DNA of 64,000 nt, from positions 34,788,419-34,852,418 of the forward strand of contig CM043801.1 in the NCBI GenBank assembly GCA_023974075.1. The letters run 5' to 3'. The notes under the pieces are model-generated. The model saw only the letters and a program-made list of their open reading frames with translations, searched no databases and had not been told where the DNA came from. The position numbers and the translations under genes were made by a program. Below are positions 32,426 to 44,869 of the stretch, piece after piece. This DNA comes from Chaenocephalus aceratus. Its lineage: Eukaryota > Chordata > Actinopteri > Perciformes > Channichthyidae. Each line of letters begins with the position of its first letter. Positions within the stretch are counted from its first letter, which is position 1.

Positions 32426-34216
32426 ATTAAGAGGATACAAAACAGCAATCAGCTCAACTCGAAACAACATTTCCAGTAGATAGGATCCCTCTAAGCGGCT
32501 CATATTAATTCCCACTCACACGCGTTACAAGGACCCAATCATCCTGTTGGTCTGTGACATTGTGAAGTGGTGATTAAGAGACACTTTAGAAATGTAATGT
32601 GGGTTTCAGAAGACAAGACATGAAGCAAACGTTCACGGCTGAAGTGTCAAGATTGGACAATGTCCTCCTTCAAAAACGACACAGTTAGACACAATATTTG
32701 ACCTATAGTTGTCATTCACGAAAGCACTTACACTAAGCTAAATTAGCACAATACTTCCCCTCCTGAATGCTGCAAAGAGCTTCTTTAATAATACATTTGG
32801 ACCGCTAGAAAAATAAATGCATCAGCCCTGATTGCAAACAGCTAATTAAGATTGAGTTGGAGTTCATTTAAGGTCGAGGCGAGCGAGCGAGGCGGCGTCT
32901 ACTGATGGATTAAGATACTTCTGTTTACTCACAGTCAGTGGATGAGAGATTACCCATGAGCCTCTTGGGCCAGGCGGAGACACGCAGACAGAGTCGTGGG
33001 CGGTCAGCGAGTCGACACGTTAACAAGCTGTGAGCCAACGGCCTTCTGGGAAGAGGCGGCCATGGCAGTCGCTCAGACCCGTGATGAATGGCTGCTGGTG
33101 GAGGGAAATAAAAGGACATAATGGTGTAGGGTGGAGAAAAGAATTGGGGTGAAGGGAGGACGATTCTTTTAGCAGAGCGACTTTGAAGTTAGCATCACAA
33201 TGGCTACCTCAACAAAAAGCCAATCGGATTTGTCCATTTGATTTTGGAATATTTCTGAAAATAAGCTTTGTGGCGTTTATGATACTTACGCGTTTTGTTC
33301 AACAGGATAATCCAAACATATAGACACCGCTTTATGTTTTTTTAAGCTTAAATGCAATCGGCAGAAGTACAAAAACTAACGTTAAGCTATAAACGTCAAT
33401 AACGCTAAGCTAAAGGCAGTTAATGTCGGGCATCATGATTTTTTGTCGTCTCCTTTACAAACGTGTGCCACCAAACGACTGCAGTTTTAAAGACACATAG
33501 AAGCTTTGGACATTTACGAGTGGGGTATTGACTGACGTATTCGTATATTACAGAACAAAATATGAAATCTCTTATGCTTGTGTTAACCACAGACCTTATT
33601 TCAGGCTTCTAACCAAAAACACTTTCAAGAAAAGTAAGAGTTGTGGGAGCCGAAAGTGGTAAACAGGACTCATTCCTGCACCGATTGTTGGGACAGAACA
33701 TTTATTATAGGACAATTGTAGAAGAAAAATAAATGGAGCTGCAGATTCATTTGTTGATCCATTTGTTTTGTTATATGGCTGCAGAGTAATGAGCAGAAAT
33801 ATCCCAACAAAGGGAGTTAGGAGCTGTGAGGCTGCTGGGAAATCAAAAATAATGAAACGTCCTCACCTGGAAACACAGAGCGCCGGGCGCAGAGGGATCA
33901 ACTGGTCGTCTGGAAATGAAACCAGACAGGATTTAAATGGCCTGTTGAGATCAACATGCTGGGTTAAAACTGCTTTGAAGCTTTAGCCCTGTTCAAGGCT
34001 GTCTCAGTCACTGCATAGCAGGGGTATTCATGTCAACTGAAACTCAAACTACAATGAAAATAAGCAGTGAAAAACATTGTGATGAATTGAAATTAAATCA
34101 GAATCAGAATACTTAATTCTTCCGAGGGGGCAATTATGTTTTAGTAATAGTAAGAATAAAGCTTTATAGAACTTTCATGTACTTAGTCTAAGTGCAGCTC
34201 AAAGTGCTTTAACAAC
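32426..34216. other. No gene seen; diverged E-like sequence in part
   Basis: 33200-33340 (gttttgttcaacaggataat) and 33585-33650 (cacagaccttatttcaggct) are diverged E-like pieces. No exon is supported. Confidence 0.4.
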
Positions 34217-34882
34217 ATGCTGTAGTTCCTTTATAGCCCAACATTAGCCACCTTTAGCTTAGCCGCGGTGATGTGAAGTCATGTGACCGTGCTGCAGTTC
34301 CTTTATAGCCCAACATTAGCCACCTTTAGCTTAGCGGTGGTGACGTGAAGTCATGTGACCGTGCTGCAGTTCCTTTATAGCCCAACATTAGCCACCTTTA
34401 GCTTAGCGGTGGTGATGTGAAGTCATGTGACCATGCTGTAGTTCCTGTATAGCCAAACATTAGCCACCTTTAGCTTAGCGGCGGTGATGTGAAGTCATGT
34501 GACCGTGCTGCAATTCCTTTATAGCCCAACATTAGCCACCTTTAGCTTAGCGGTGGTGATGTGAAGTCATGTGACCGTGCTGTAGTTCCTGTATAGCCAA
34601 ACATTAGCCACCTTTAGCTTAGCGGCGGTGATGTGAAGTCATGTGACCGTGCTGTAGTTCCTGTATAGCCAAACATTAGCCACCTTTAGCTTAGCGGCGG
34701 TGATGTGAAGTCATGTGACCGTGCTGCAATTCCTTTATAGCCCAACATTAGCCACCTTTAGCTTAGCGGTGGTGACGTGAAGTCATGTGACCGTGCTGCA
34801 GTTCCTTTATAGCCCAACATTAGCCACCTTTAGCTTAGCGGTGGTGACGTGAAGTCATGTGACCGTGCTGTAGTTCCATAGC
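34217..34882. repeat. 72-bp tandem array (about 9 copies)
   Basis: The unit is gtgctgtagttcctgtatag then ccaaacattagccaccttta, gcttagcggcggtgatgtga and agtcatgtgacc. Two main variants (ctttatagcccaac and ctgtatagccaaac) alternate irregularly. Every unit carries gtcatgtgac, which contains an E-box/M-box-type TCATGTGA. Confidence 0.95.
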
Positions 34883-36729
34883 CTAACGCTAGCTTTTGAC
34901 TTCAATAATCACAAAGTGGTGTTAATATGTTGAGAATATCCTGCTGAACAATGATCATAAACGTCAATCCTCTTACTGCAATATTTTCAAATCCAATATA
35001 TTTTTGTCCAAGGAGCCCTTGCGATGCTAACTTCCTGTTCGGCCAACAAAAAGACGTCATCACTGCACCTCTCTATAAAGTAGGTCTGGGGAAAAAGAGT
35101 AAAAGAAGATGTTAAATGATGCATCTCTACAGCTTCGCTCTAAGCCACTAATGATCTCACCTAAACGTGTGTTATTAATCATGTTTCCCTGTGAGCAGTC
35201 AGCAGTGGGGCCGGGCTCTCAGATGTGGGGCCGGGCTCTCAGATGTGGGCAGCGTGTGGTCCGATTATTTCATGATGCAGCATTTCCAGCAGCAGGTGTG
35301 GCCCTAAACAGCTGCTTCTGTAGCTTAATGAGACGGCCATCGCTGCTCATGCGAAACTCCCCAAATAAATGAGTAAACTAACAGGAGAGAAAACAGCTGA
35401 CCGCATGGCGAAAGCCACCCGGTCTCTCACGGCATGTGTTTTTGAGCGGGTATTGCACATAGCCTATTAATATATTACTCTTTTTGGTGTTTGGCTTATC
35501 TTGTTTTCTTTTGTGTCCCACAGTTTTGCAATTTCAATTGTTAAAATGTTCAACAAACCTCCTTTGAAACTAGAACTTTTGTTGTTTACATATGAGGTCT
35601 TAAAAAACATATTCTTGAAATAAACCCACCACATATTTGCAGTTCTGCCTCTTTGATCAAGGTCCTTATTAAGAGAACATCAGAAAACACAAAGATTTAA
35701 ATATTAAGGATCATATTTTCTTCCTAACCCGTAGCAGGAGGTAACCCCTGCGACGGTTACAACATTTTTGAACAGGCTAGATGGAGATAAAGGGTCCCGT
35801 GATTTAATAATAAAAGCTGTTGGTGTGATAGAGACTAAAGTACGTCATGCGTTTTAGTTGATTGTTATGAGTGCACCTGCCAAGCGACTTCAGATGATTA
35901 ATTAATGTATTTATGCATGATCCATGTTTCATAAAGACAAGAAATAATAAAGCTTAAGTCATATTTGTGCCCCAGTCAATTGTAAAATTAAGTAGGCTAC
36001 AGAGTTGAATCCCAGATCAGATGGTCTTCAACATGTTTCCTTGGTGATTGTAATGTTATTTGAACTTGTTCCTGTTTCTCGTCTTAGATATTTGTCCTTG
36101 TTGATGTCGCTAATCGAGCTGCTGTGATCAAATATGAAATGGATCATCACATCATATTCACTATTTTCTAAAGATCAGCTTCGTGACACGTGACCTCGTG
36201 TGTTTTGAGAAACTTGAGGGGATTTGCTTGATTTCTGAAGATGTTTGCAAAAAATAAATATTCTTCTATTTCTGATCCTGCATTTTTCTGTTCATATGAT
36301 GCTCCGTGTGAAATCAAATGTCAACGTTTACTTATTTTAAGTTATTTACATGAGTTTAGTGACCTAACATACTGTACACACCTAAGGTACGAACATAGTC
36401 TTATGTAGGCTACTTAAATACTTAACAAATATATTCATTTGAACCCAATCTGAGCTGTTTCTAATAGTTGCCTTACAGCTGTATCACCTTCATCTAACCA
36501 AGCGGTTTCCTGTGAACAGGAGCAGTTTGTGGATTTTGTAAATAACGCTGCTGGGATGCAAAAACAATTTTAGACCTGATCTGACAAAAACACATTTTCC
36601 ATGTACTGCGTGCCATCTTCTTTTCTGTTGAGAAACTTGAGGGGATTTGCTGCATTTTGAAGATGGGGACTAAATATTCCTCAATTTCTGATCGTGCAGT
36701 CGTGTTTCTGTTCGTATTAAACTGTGTTC
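34883..36729. other. No gene seen; short 21-bp duplication at about 35206-35252
   Basis: 35206-35252 repeats gtggggccgggctctcagat twice plus a partial copy. 34960-35070 is distantly E-like (gacgtcatcactgca). Nothing else is recognised. Confidence 0.45.
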
Positions 36730-36862
36730 AGAGCGGCGAAGACCCCGAGGAGCGAGGAGCGAGGAGCGAGGAGCGAGGAGCGGTGAAGACCCCGGGGAGC
36801 GAGGAGCGGTGAAGACCCCGGGGAGCGAGGAGCGGTGAAGACCCCGGGGAGCGAGGAGCGGT
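36730..36862. repeat. 26-bp minisatellite (gaagaccccggggagcgagg...)
   Basis: Short gaggagc repeats run into about three copies of a 26-base unit, followed by non-coding DNA to 37243. Frames through it are artefacts. Confidence 0.85.
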
Positions 36863-37243
36863 GGCAGCTCTTATCAAACCCCGCGAGACCGGAGCAGAAA
36901 TCAGTGAAACAGCAGCGGGCGTGTTGTTGAACACACACAGGGTGGATGTAACAAGATGCTTTATTCTGCCGGTGTGTATTCAGCTGAACCGTGACTGAAC
37001 ATGAAAAAGCCCCAGAGCAAAACCAGGAGGACGCGTCCTTCCCAGGTGAGAGCTGCTGCAACAAAACAGCCCCGAAAGAAAGCTGATTGTAGCCAAAAGC
37101 GACATGAATAACAATGAAATGAGGCAAGACAGGCTCTCAGGGTAAGGTGCAAATCAAATGGGATTTACTCAAGACAATCCAAAATCAGAGTTTTAGCATC
37201 TCGTTTGTTTCCAACATGTTTTCTCTGTTTTATTATTATTGCT

Positions 37244-37592
37244 TTAAAGGTGGGGTAGGTAAGTTTGAGGAACCGGCTCGAGATCGCTAGAATTTGAAAA
37301 TACACAACCGGAGAACATCTGCCACTTCCTCACAGAGCCCCTCCTCCAACACACACGAACGCGCACATGACCAATGAGGGCACGAGATAAGTGTGTGCCC
37401 CGATGGAAGGCTGACAGGCAGGTAGGTTGTACTTTTTACAGTATTACGGCTTCCACAGATGACATTTTTTTATAGATCTTTTGTCAAAGCACTTCAGATA
37501 TTCATTGCTGTCGGATGTTAAGAGCATTCCATGGAATATAACAAAAAGTGTATCTCGAGCCGGTTTCTGAAACTTACCTACCCCACCTTTAA
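37244..37592. mobile_element. TTAA-target MITE (Kolobok/T2- or piggyBac-like), intact, 349 bp
   Basis: TTAAAGGTGGGGTAGGTAAG at the left is the inverted match of the right end cttacctaccccacctttaa. The repeats extend to about 40 bases including ccggctcgagat. TTAA on both sides is the target duplication of Kolobok and piggyBac superfamilies, and the TTAAAGG start resembles the T2/Kolobok MITEs of Xenopus. Other copies are at 31633, 40932 and 58726. Confidence 0.85.
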
Positions 37593-37847
37593 TATTAAAG
37601 CACGGCGTATATGCCTTAGTGGGAGAAACACTTTACATTAAGATGTCTTTTTACATATTTCTTTGACCTAAATATGTGCTTTTTCCTGGTTAATTGATGC
37701 ACATCCCCCATCCCTCCAAAACTACTAAACCTCTGAACATGTTCAACCTGTGACTAAAACGTTTTTAAAGGCTCAGAAGTTATCAAAGCGTGTGAATAAA
37801 GTGGCCATGGTCAGGATTTATTTCATGATTATTTCATCACATTAGTG

Positions 37848-38904
37848 CAGGGGTGGGGAACATTTTTCCTCTCAAGGGCCATTTCAATTTTTACAATATC
37901 CTCAGAGGGCCGTACAAGTTATTGACCTCTGCTTAAAAAAACTAAAATCACAGCCCATTCATTTCATTCTGTGCAAAGAAAAAGCAACCTCTTAATCCAG
38001 ATATCTCACCATGACTCGCGTATGCATGCACGTGCACGGTGTGGCGTGACCACCAAAACAGAAATATATGGACACAAGATGTGTGCAAATGTATTTAGTT
38101 TCCTATCCATGTGAACATGATTTAAGTGGGGGGGACCTAACCTCCTCTAGGGGGGTCCGGGGGGCATGCTCCCCTGGGAAGATTTTTTTTAAATGTTAAA
38201 GTTAAAAGCATCAATCTGGTGCACTTTGAGAGCAACATTAGGAGATCTATGGACACATCTCTCAACACACAAACACAACTGTAAGCAGATTTTCTTTTAA
38301 TTTATGGATATTTGACAAATCACTCCCCTTTCAAACTGTATTCTTCTTTATTAATAACTGTCATATAGTATTTTATACCTGTTTACTTTATTCTCTTATT
38401 TTTTTTATAACTATAATGATCATATAAAGATGTGCCTTTGCCTCACTGGTTGTAGAAAAAGCTTCTTATATTCGTTAGCATAGCTAGCTAACCAGATGCT
38501 AATGATAACAACACAGTTATTGACTGTCTGATCAGTATGACAGATGAGCAGATCGCCACTGGGCTTTCATCTAAAGACACAGACACGCAGAAACTGCGGC
38601 ATGTGTATGGACTTATCGGTACTGCAATTTCTGAAGTACTGGAGTGGCGTTCTGGTGCTCCCGTCAGAACTGCACCCCTGTCAGTCGAGACATATACCAC
38701 GTGATAACACGTTAGGCTCGTGTTGTGTTCAAGGACCCTTACCGTGGCCAGGAAAAACAGGCACTCGCTTGTTTAATTTTTGTGCGGTCTAGATTTCTTT
38801 CATTTTTTTTATTTTTTGCGTGTGTTTATAAATTACCTCGAGGGCCGTACCAAATTGTCTCGCGGGCCGTATACGGCCCGGAGGCCGGAGGTTCCCCACC
38901 CCTG
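37848..38904. mobile_element. hAT MITE family C, copy 2 (1057 bp) with perfect 8-bp duplication
   Basis: CAGGGGTGGGGAACAT to GGTTCCCCACCCCTG, flanked by identical cattagtg (37840-37847 and 38905-38912). It is collinear with 10288-11318 over nearly its whole length. There is no intact transposase. Confidence 0.9.
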
Positions 38905-38912
38905 CATTAGTG

Positions 38913-40528
38913 GGTGAAGTTGTGCAATTCTTCAGCTTTGTTGTTGCTTCAAACGATGACGTTGTTGTTGTGAACACATAATGTTATTTAGAATAAACAG
39001 GGTATGTAATGAGCAGAAACAAACACCTCAACAAATGAAGCTTAGCGCAAGTTCAATAAGGAAGACCTAACACGAGTCACTTACACGTCACTCGATGGCT
39101 CCCTTCCCCCCTCATTAAATATGAGGGCGTCACCCCTCAGCAGCCAATAGCTGCACATGCTAAATTCCTTAAATGCCTGCTCTTCCTCCCTGTCAGTTGT
39201 CATTTGCAGATGACCGCAACCCGCCTCCACCCCTCTCGCCTCCAGTCTCCTCCAGGACAAAGCTAAACCTTCCTTCTTCAGACCGGTCTCACCCACTCAG
39301 CACCACCACCAGTGTCTAGACCCCGGGGATTTCATCGGAGCGGTGCTTTCCCTCCTGAATGATTATCCTGCAAACCGGGGCCTAATCGCCAAACACCATT
39401 ACATTCTCCTGTTGTAGTATCATGGCAATCATTTTATTCATATGACGTGTAAACAATAAATATGTAATTCTTACATCACGTCTCTCCGGTTTGAACTGAC
39501 AGCGGTTGATGAGTTTGTTGGTCGAATGTTCAATAAAGTATCAATGCAATGTTGAAATACAATTTTTTTTGCTTGACTTTGGTGCAAAGCACAGCATCTA
39601 TACTCACTAACCTTTACAAACGAAACAGAATTTGAGTACCAGCGAATCAAATCAGAGCATTTATCTGTCAGCATCACATGACTGAACTTTATGAATTAAA
39701 ATAATACATAATAAAGAATTAAAGGATGTATTGTCTTATATGCCCAACAGCTACTGTACACAACATTGATATGCCATTTTCTTAAGACTTTAAAAAATAA
39801 AAAGTCCAATAAAACAAATCAGGGTTAAGTAAACGTGTGGAATAGAATTTGAGAAATGGTGTGTAAAGTTAAATAATTAAATTGCAATTTGTCATATATT
39901 GCATATCAACGGTTATCATTCCAGTGCGTTGTCTGTGGCTGTGTTTCTGTCAGGCTGCTTGTGACGTGCTACGGGTCATTATTCTGCTCAGTGCCAGCAG
40001 GAGACACGCGATGATGAAAGAGAAACAGATCGAGGTTCAACTTCCCGCTCAGGAGGAAACTGAGCTCGTTTCTCATCCCTCCACTCGGTTTCAGAAAAAA
40101 GGAAAACGGTCTTTTCCCCGATCCACTGAGATCTGTCTCTGTCTCACGCAGTGCAACGTCTGGTAAACTAATAATCCATCACTATGACCTCGGGGGCAGC
40201 AACTGCATCAGTGATGTGTTTCAGGTGCGCGACCTATACCTCAGTCTACCGTGCAATACCCATATCATTAAGGAGCAATTAGAATATTCTGGATTCAGCA
40301 TTGATGTTATTATTAATATGAATGCGTCTTTGCTTACATGTCTAGCGCATGCGATTAGATTAGATATACAGTATTAATCACATATATAAGTACAGTTCAT
40401 ATACCATATATTCTGAAGAGGCATTATTATGGCTTCAATTACCTGAACAAATTCAACAAAACAAACACGACAAAAACAGAAAGAGAATATCAGAAATCAG
40501 AATCAGGTTTATCGCCAAGTCGAGGTGA
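38913..40528. other. No gene seen
   Basis: Pyrimidine-rich, unique-looking DNA at 39090-39330. Frames at 39882-40166 and elsewhere show no domain. Confidence 0.45.
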
Positions 40529-40821
40529 CATTTAAAGCACCATCTCCCTCAGCCCTACTACTATGTAACGTCATTCAGAAAAGATGCTTCCAGATGCCTA
40601 AATTCTCACGTCCCCTAAATGATTTGGTCTCGAGGCGAGACCAAATCAGATGATTGTGTTTTCACTCGTGTATAATTATCCCAGCAGGAAGCCTTTCCTT
40701 TTCCTCCAGGTATCACCTAAGCTGCCTCCATTAGAGTGGATATCACGAGTGTGTCCTTTCCCTCCCACTTTACACACACCTTTCTGTTTGCTATTCTCTG
40801 CTCAGCGGGGAGCCCCATCTC
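40529..40821 (+). repeat. Inverted duplication, left copy
   Basis: It is nearly identical to the reverse complement of 43219-43526 (accatctccctcagccctac, ttcctccaggtatcacctaa, tgctattctctgctcagcgg). The left copy has a perfect 13-base-arm hairpin at 40620-40648 where the right copy has unrelated sequence. Confidence 0.9.
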
Positions 40822-41251
40822 ATTCCCGCCCAAATGACTCCCCCTTTCTTTGTACGTGGTGTACACATAAACACAGTTAAAGAAGTAAGACGACCAAACG
40901 ATAAAATAAAAACAATTGAAACTGTTATAAGTTAAAAGGTGGGGTAGGTAATTGTGGAGAAACCGGCTCGAGTGCGCAAGAATTTGAAAATACACAACCG
41001 GAACAAATTTGCCACTTCCTTACAGAGCCCCTCCTCCAACACACACGAACACCACATGACCAATGAGGGCACGAGGTAAGTTTGTGCCCCGATGGAAGTC
41101 TGACAGGCAGGTAGGCCATCCAGTTACTTTAGCCGGGCCGAGGCAGATGATTGGTCGGGCTTTTTACAGCGCCACGGCTTCCAGAGATGACATTTTATTA
41201 TGGATTTATTGTCAAAGCACTTAATGTATTCATTGCTATCGGGATGTTAAG

Positions 41252-42037
41252 TGTTATGGTTTAGGTGTTTTGCTTTCTCCTCCTCCCTCTGTCTTCTCTC
41301 TCTCTCCTGTGCAGTTAGTTCGGCTCAGCTGGTTCACAATGAGGAGCACCTGTACTCATCTGATCAACTCCTCCATAAAACCCTGGTCATGTTCACACTG
41401 CAGCGCCAGATCATTCCGTCTCACTCGTGTCTGCTCGAGCCAGCCTGCGTCCCGCCGCCGCCACCAGCGTGAACGAGATCCACCTTCATGTTGTGGATTG
41501 TTTTTTAGTTGCTCCTTTTTTCCTTTATCCATCTGGTCTCTGCCATTCGGGCACCTAGTTAGGATGCCACCTGGGCGCGACCCCACCACGGATAAGCGGG
41601 AGAAGATGGATGGATGTCTCTGCCATTGTAGGTCCTGCACTTTTTTTTTTTTTTCCTTTTTTTTTATTGATGAGTTTTTTTTACGATTTATTTTTACGAT
41701 GAGTTTACATTTATACAGTCAATATTTTTATTTATTTTTCCCCTTTCCCTCCCTCCCGGTCCTAGCTAGTAAAATAAATAACTAAATAAACAAGATAGAT
41801 ACCTGTATAGGTAAAAGTAATATAGAAGATAATATTAAAAGAAAATGTATAGATAAGGGAATAAAGAATAGTAACAGTAATACTTGTACCCATATACTCA
41901 TATGTATACCCATATGTACACATGCACATACATACACGTACCTACCTACATACATACATGTATACAAAGACAGAACAAATAAATAAAAATAAATAAAAAA
42001 TGAATATAGGTCCTGAACTTTTGACCCAGCCCTAACA
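41252..42037 (+). mobile_element. Solo LTR-like insertion with 6-bp duplication
   Basis: It starts TGTTATGG and ends CCCTAACA (TG...CA ends, short inverted TGTTA/TAACA). It is flanked by gttaag on both sides (41246-41251 and 42038-42043). It contains a TATA-like cataaaaccctgg near 41375, no gag-pol sequence, a T-rich and TA-rich 3' part, and a nested Rex3 piece. Best read as a solo LTR; the family is not assigned. Confidence 0.65.
41548..41616 (+). mobile_element. 69-bp Rex3 3'-end insertion with 11-bp duplication
   Basis: cgggcacctagttaggatgc joined, after an internal deletion, to ggataagcgggagaagatgg and GATG repeats. It is flanked by tctctgccatt on both sides (41537-41547 and 41617-41627). 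Confidence 0.85.
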
Positions 42038-42100
42038 GTTAAGAGCCTTCCATGGAATATAACAAGTGTTTCTGAAGTGAATTACCTAACCCACCTTTAA

Positions 42101-43218
42101 GATAAAGACACGTGAAATCTGGATATACTTAAAAACTACGTGCAGTATACCGCTGCAAAGTACTTGAAAAAAATAATAAGTGCAGTGTCGTTATGGAGGT
42201 GGATGAGAGGAAGCTTGTACTGATGTGTAACATATTTGGAGGGTTGTGAAAAGGCAATACTAAAACATCTGTGAAAAATACAACAGCTCCAACAAATATG
42301 ATATTGAACTGGTTTAAACATGATCAGGGAAGTCGGTTAAAGAACACACACAGAGTTGTGTTTACATGTTTTTATAAATGTGAGGAGGAGAGTAGAGATG
42401 AGCCGCGGTGAGCGCAGCCTCCTCTGGACAGAGCGTTCAATCACGGCTGGTTTCTTTCCCTCCCTTAAACTTCAATTCGTCACTTTGTATGTGCAGAGAA
42501 TTTCTCACTAATATCCACAACACGACGAGGGAGGGGTCGAGGTGGAGGTCAGTCAGAGGGGGTGGGATTAAACTGTGAATTCTGTTTCTACTTATCGATA
42601 GGAAAGACTCGTACGTGGTATTTCCTTACACGTCACGTGGTTTTGTTCTGCCTTCACGACGCCTACATTACGGGAAAATAAATGAAAACAGACGGAAAGT
42701 TAACTCCGTACGTTGGGGAAATTAAACTTTAGAAAATGCATTATTCATGATCCTTTCAGACTGCCTCGGAAATATTTCTGTTGCTCAGTGAATGCATTAC
42801 CCTTTTAAAGCATTAAAGCCGCTAATGATTCTCTTGACCACGATCCTCTTCACTCTGCTGCTGGGGGTCTGGCAGAAAGCCCACTGTCACAACACTGGAA
42901 ACAACGTGTTTACCTCTGAGCTATTTCCTGTGTGGCACGGCTTAAAAAACGGTTTTCCGAGCGTCTTATCGGGCACGAAAACACAACAGATTGCACGCTA
43001 ATGCCGTCCATACACACCGAGTCAAAGCGTCGTTGTCCCTCCGCCTGGATTAAAGCCAACTGAGGCTGAATGGAGCAATTGTACCGTCGCTGCTGCTGAG
43101 TGTCATTTTGGTGAAATGTCATGGAATTGGTGGAGCTATAAGAAATGAAATAAAAGCAGTTGAAGAGCGGCGCGATGGCAACGGGAGCAGCAAATTGAAG
43201 ATGGGGAAAAAAAGGGGG
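42101..43218. other. No gene seen
   Basis: Unique-looking DNA; no supported exon. Confidence 0.45.
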
Positions 43219-43526
43219 GAGATGGGGCTCCCCGCTGAGCAGAGAATAGCAAACAGAAAGGTGTGTGTAAAGTGGGAGGGAAAGGACATACTCGTGATAT
43301 CCACTCTGATGGAGGCAGCTTAGGTGATACCTGGAGGAAAAGGAAAGGCTTCCTGCTGGGATCCATGAGTGAAAACACAATCATCTTAAAAAATTGGCGT
43401 CGGGTGCGTTGCATATCGCCTCGAGACCAAATCATTTAGGGGGACGTGAGAATTTAGGCATCTGGAAGCATCTTTTCTGAATGACGTTACATAGTAGTAG
43501 GGCTGAGGGAGATGGTGCTTTAAATG
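43219..43526 (-). repeat. Inverted duplication, right copy
   Basis: Reverse-complement partner of 40529-40821. Here the segment after ggtctcgaggcga (on the minus strand) reads tatgcaacgcacccgacgcc instead of the hairpin arm. Confidence 0.9.
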
Positions 43527-43899
43527 AATGGAGGATGCTAACAGGAAGAAAACAAACGAGCACTTTCTCGAAGATACAGAAACATCTCGGCTGCCTGCTC
43601 TGACGACACGAGTCTATTCATAATACTGAGAAACTTCTCCTTCTGAGACGGCCGTCGCCAAAAAAAACTGAACATCGTCCTTTGTAGTGCAATTTTGTCA
43701 AAACTGCAATCTCCAGGTTTATTAAGTTACGATAACTTAGCGAACACGAAAATCATGTTTCCCTAAGCTTAAATACATATGAAACAGTAAACAGGGTGCA
43801 GAGCAATGGTCAGCTAGAATCCATTGCCGCTGGAAATTGTTATGGAAAATGTAAAATATTTTTGCTCATCTCAACTTCAGGGAGCTCCTCAGGGTTCCC
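43527..43899. other. No gene seen
   Basis: A short, distantly E-like stretch at about 43730-43775; otherwise unassigned. Confidence 0.4.
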
Positions 43900-44100
43900 C
43901 ATTTTACATTACATGCCATTTGTAGACGCTTTTATCCAAAGCGACTTACATACATTCAGTGCTGTGGATAATCCCCACCGGAGCAGCTTGGGGTGAAGTG
44001 TCTCAGGGACCCAACGACATGCTGACTGCAGTGGGACTCGAACTTGCTATGCCCTGATTCGATGTCCATCACAATATCCACTGAGCCACAGCCATCCATA
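43900..44100 (-). mobile_element. tRNA-derived SINE, reverse orientation
   Basis: gacgcttttatccaaagcga then cttacatacattcag is the 3' body of a very common fish SINE. On the minus strand the 5' part reads tggctcagtgg near 44087 and has a degenerate B-box-like gttcgagtcc at 44034-44043. Confidence 0.75.
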
Positions 44101-44869
44101 TCTCATCAGGTCTCATGATTGGACTTGTATGTCTAACTGCTTATGAACAAATTAAATTAATTTACCTGAATGGTTGTCACATGGCATCGGATTAAAGAGG
44201 GTGGGTGGAAGATTTTTAGAAAAAGGAAGGACAGAGGAAGCTACAAGGCTGATTTTGTGTCCGCAGAGGAAACGTATATCAGATGCTGTACAGTCGCACA
44301 GTTTAAGAGCACCTTGACTCTCCCCACCTCTGCTTCTTAAATAGGAGATAACAACGCTCTAATCTCTAATGGAGAAATAACCGGAAGAAACGGAGCTAAT
44401 CTGTGGCTGAGAAATGGCAGCAGCGAAGGACAACTTTTTAAACATGGCTGCCTGCAGACGACTTTTAAAGGATTAGCCTCCCACTCAGCGCCTTCCTCTG
44501 CAAAACATGTCCAGCTCCCACAGAGCAGAGGAGTCCTGATACGGATCAGTCGTCGCGGCCGAGCCACCTCACAGCCTCGCTATCCACAAATAAATTGATT
44601 TTCTGAAAACAGATGTGCAGTTTCCCTCTGCGCGCTCTTATCGGGTGCAGAGCTGTGAGGAAGAGGAAGAGGCTGCAGGCCTTCGACACGGCACAATTCA
44701 CATGGCCTCGAATATTATTACCAACTTTTGTTTCCAAAATATCTCACTCAAATCCTCCTGATAAGACGGGAACAACTTAAATCTGATAAAGAGTGAAGAC
44801 ATCAGATCCTTTGAGTTGATTTAATCTTCAGCACACATCTTGTTTATTTAAAGCAGCCCTATTATTCTC
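44101..44869. other. No gene seen; E-type edge before array 3
   Basis: Unassigned DNA ending in tttaaagcagccctattatt at about 44848, an E-family end that leads into the array. Confidence 0.45.

Larger units (their letters stand above)
40932..42100. mobile_element. TTAA-target MITE split by a solo LTR
   Basis: The MITE ends TTAAAAGGTGGGGTAGGT and ctaacccacctttaa match the 37244 copy. Its middle (ggatgttaag | gttaagagcc) is interrupted by 41252-42037. Left half: 40932-41251. Right half: 42038-42100. Confidence 0.85.

Noticed and set aside
36717..37127. 136-codon frame
   Set aside because: Driven by the 26-bp minisatellite.
40650..40880. Conserved small protein shared with 43136-43435
   Set aside because: The shared peptide only reflects the inverted DNA duplication; both strands are equally conserved and no frame is favoured.
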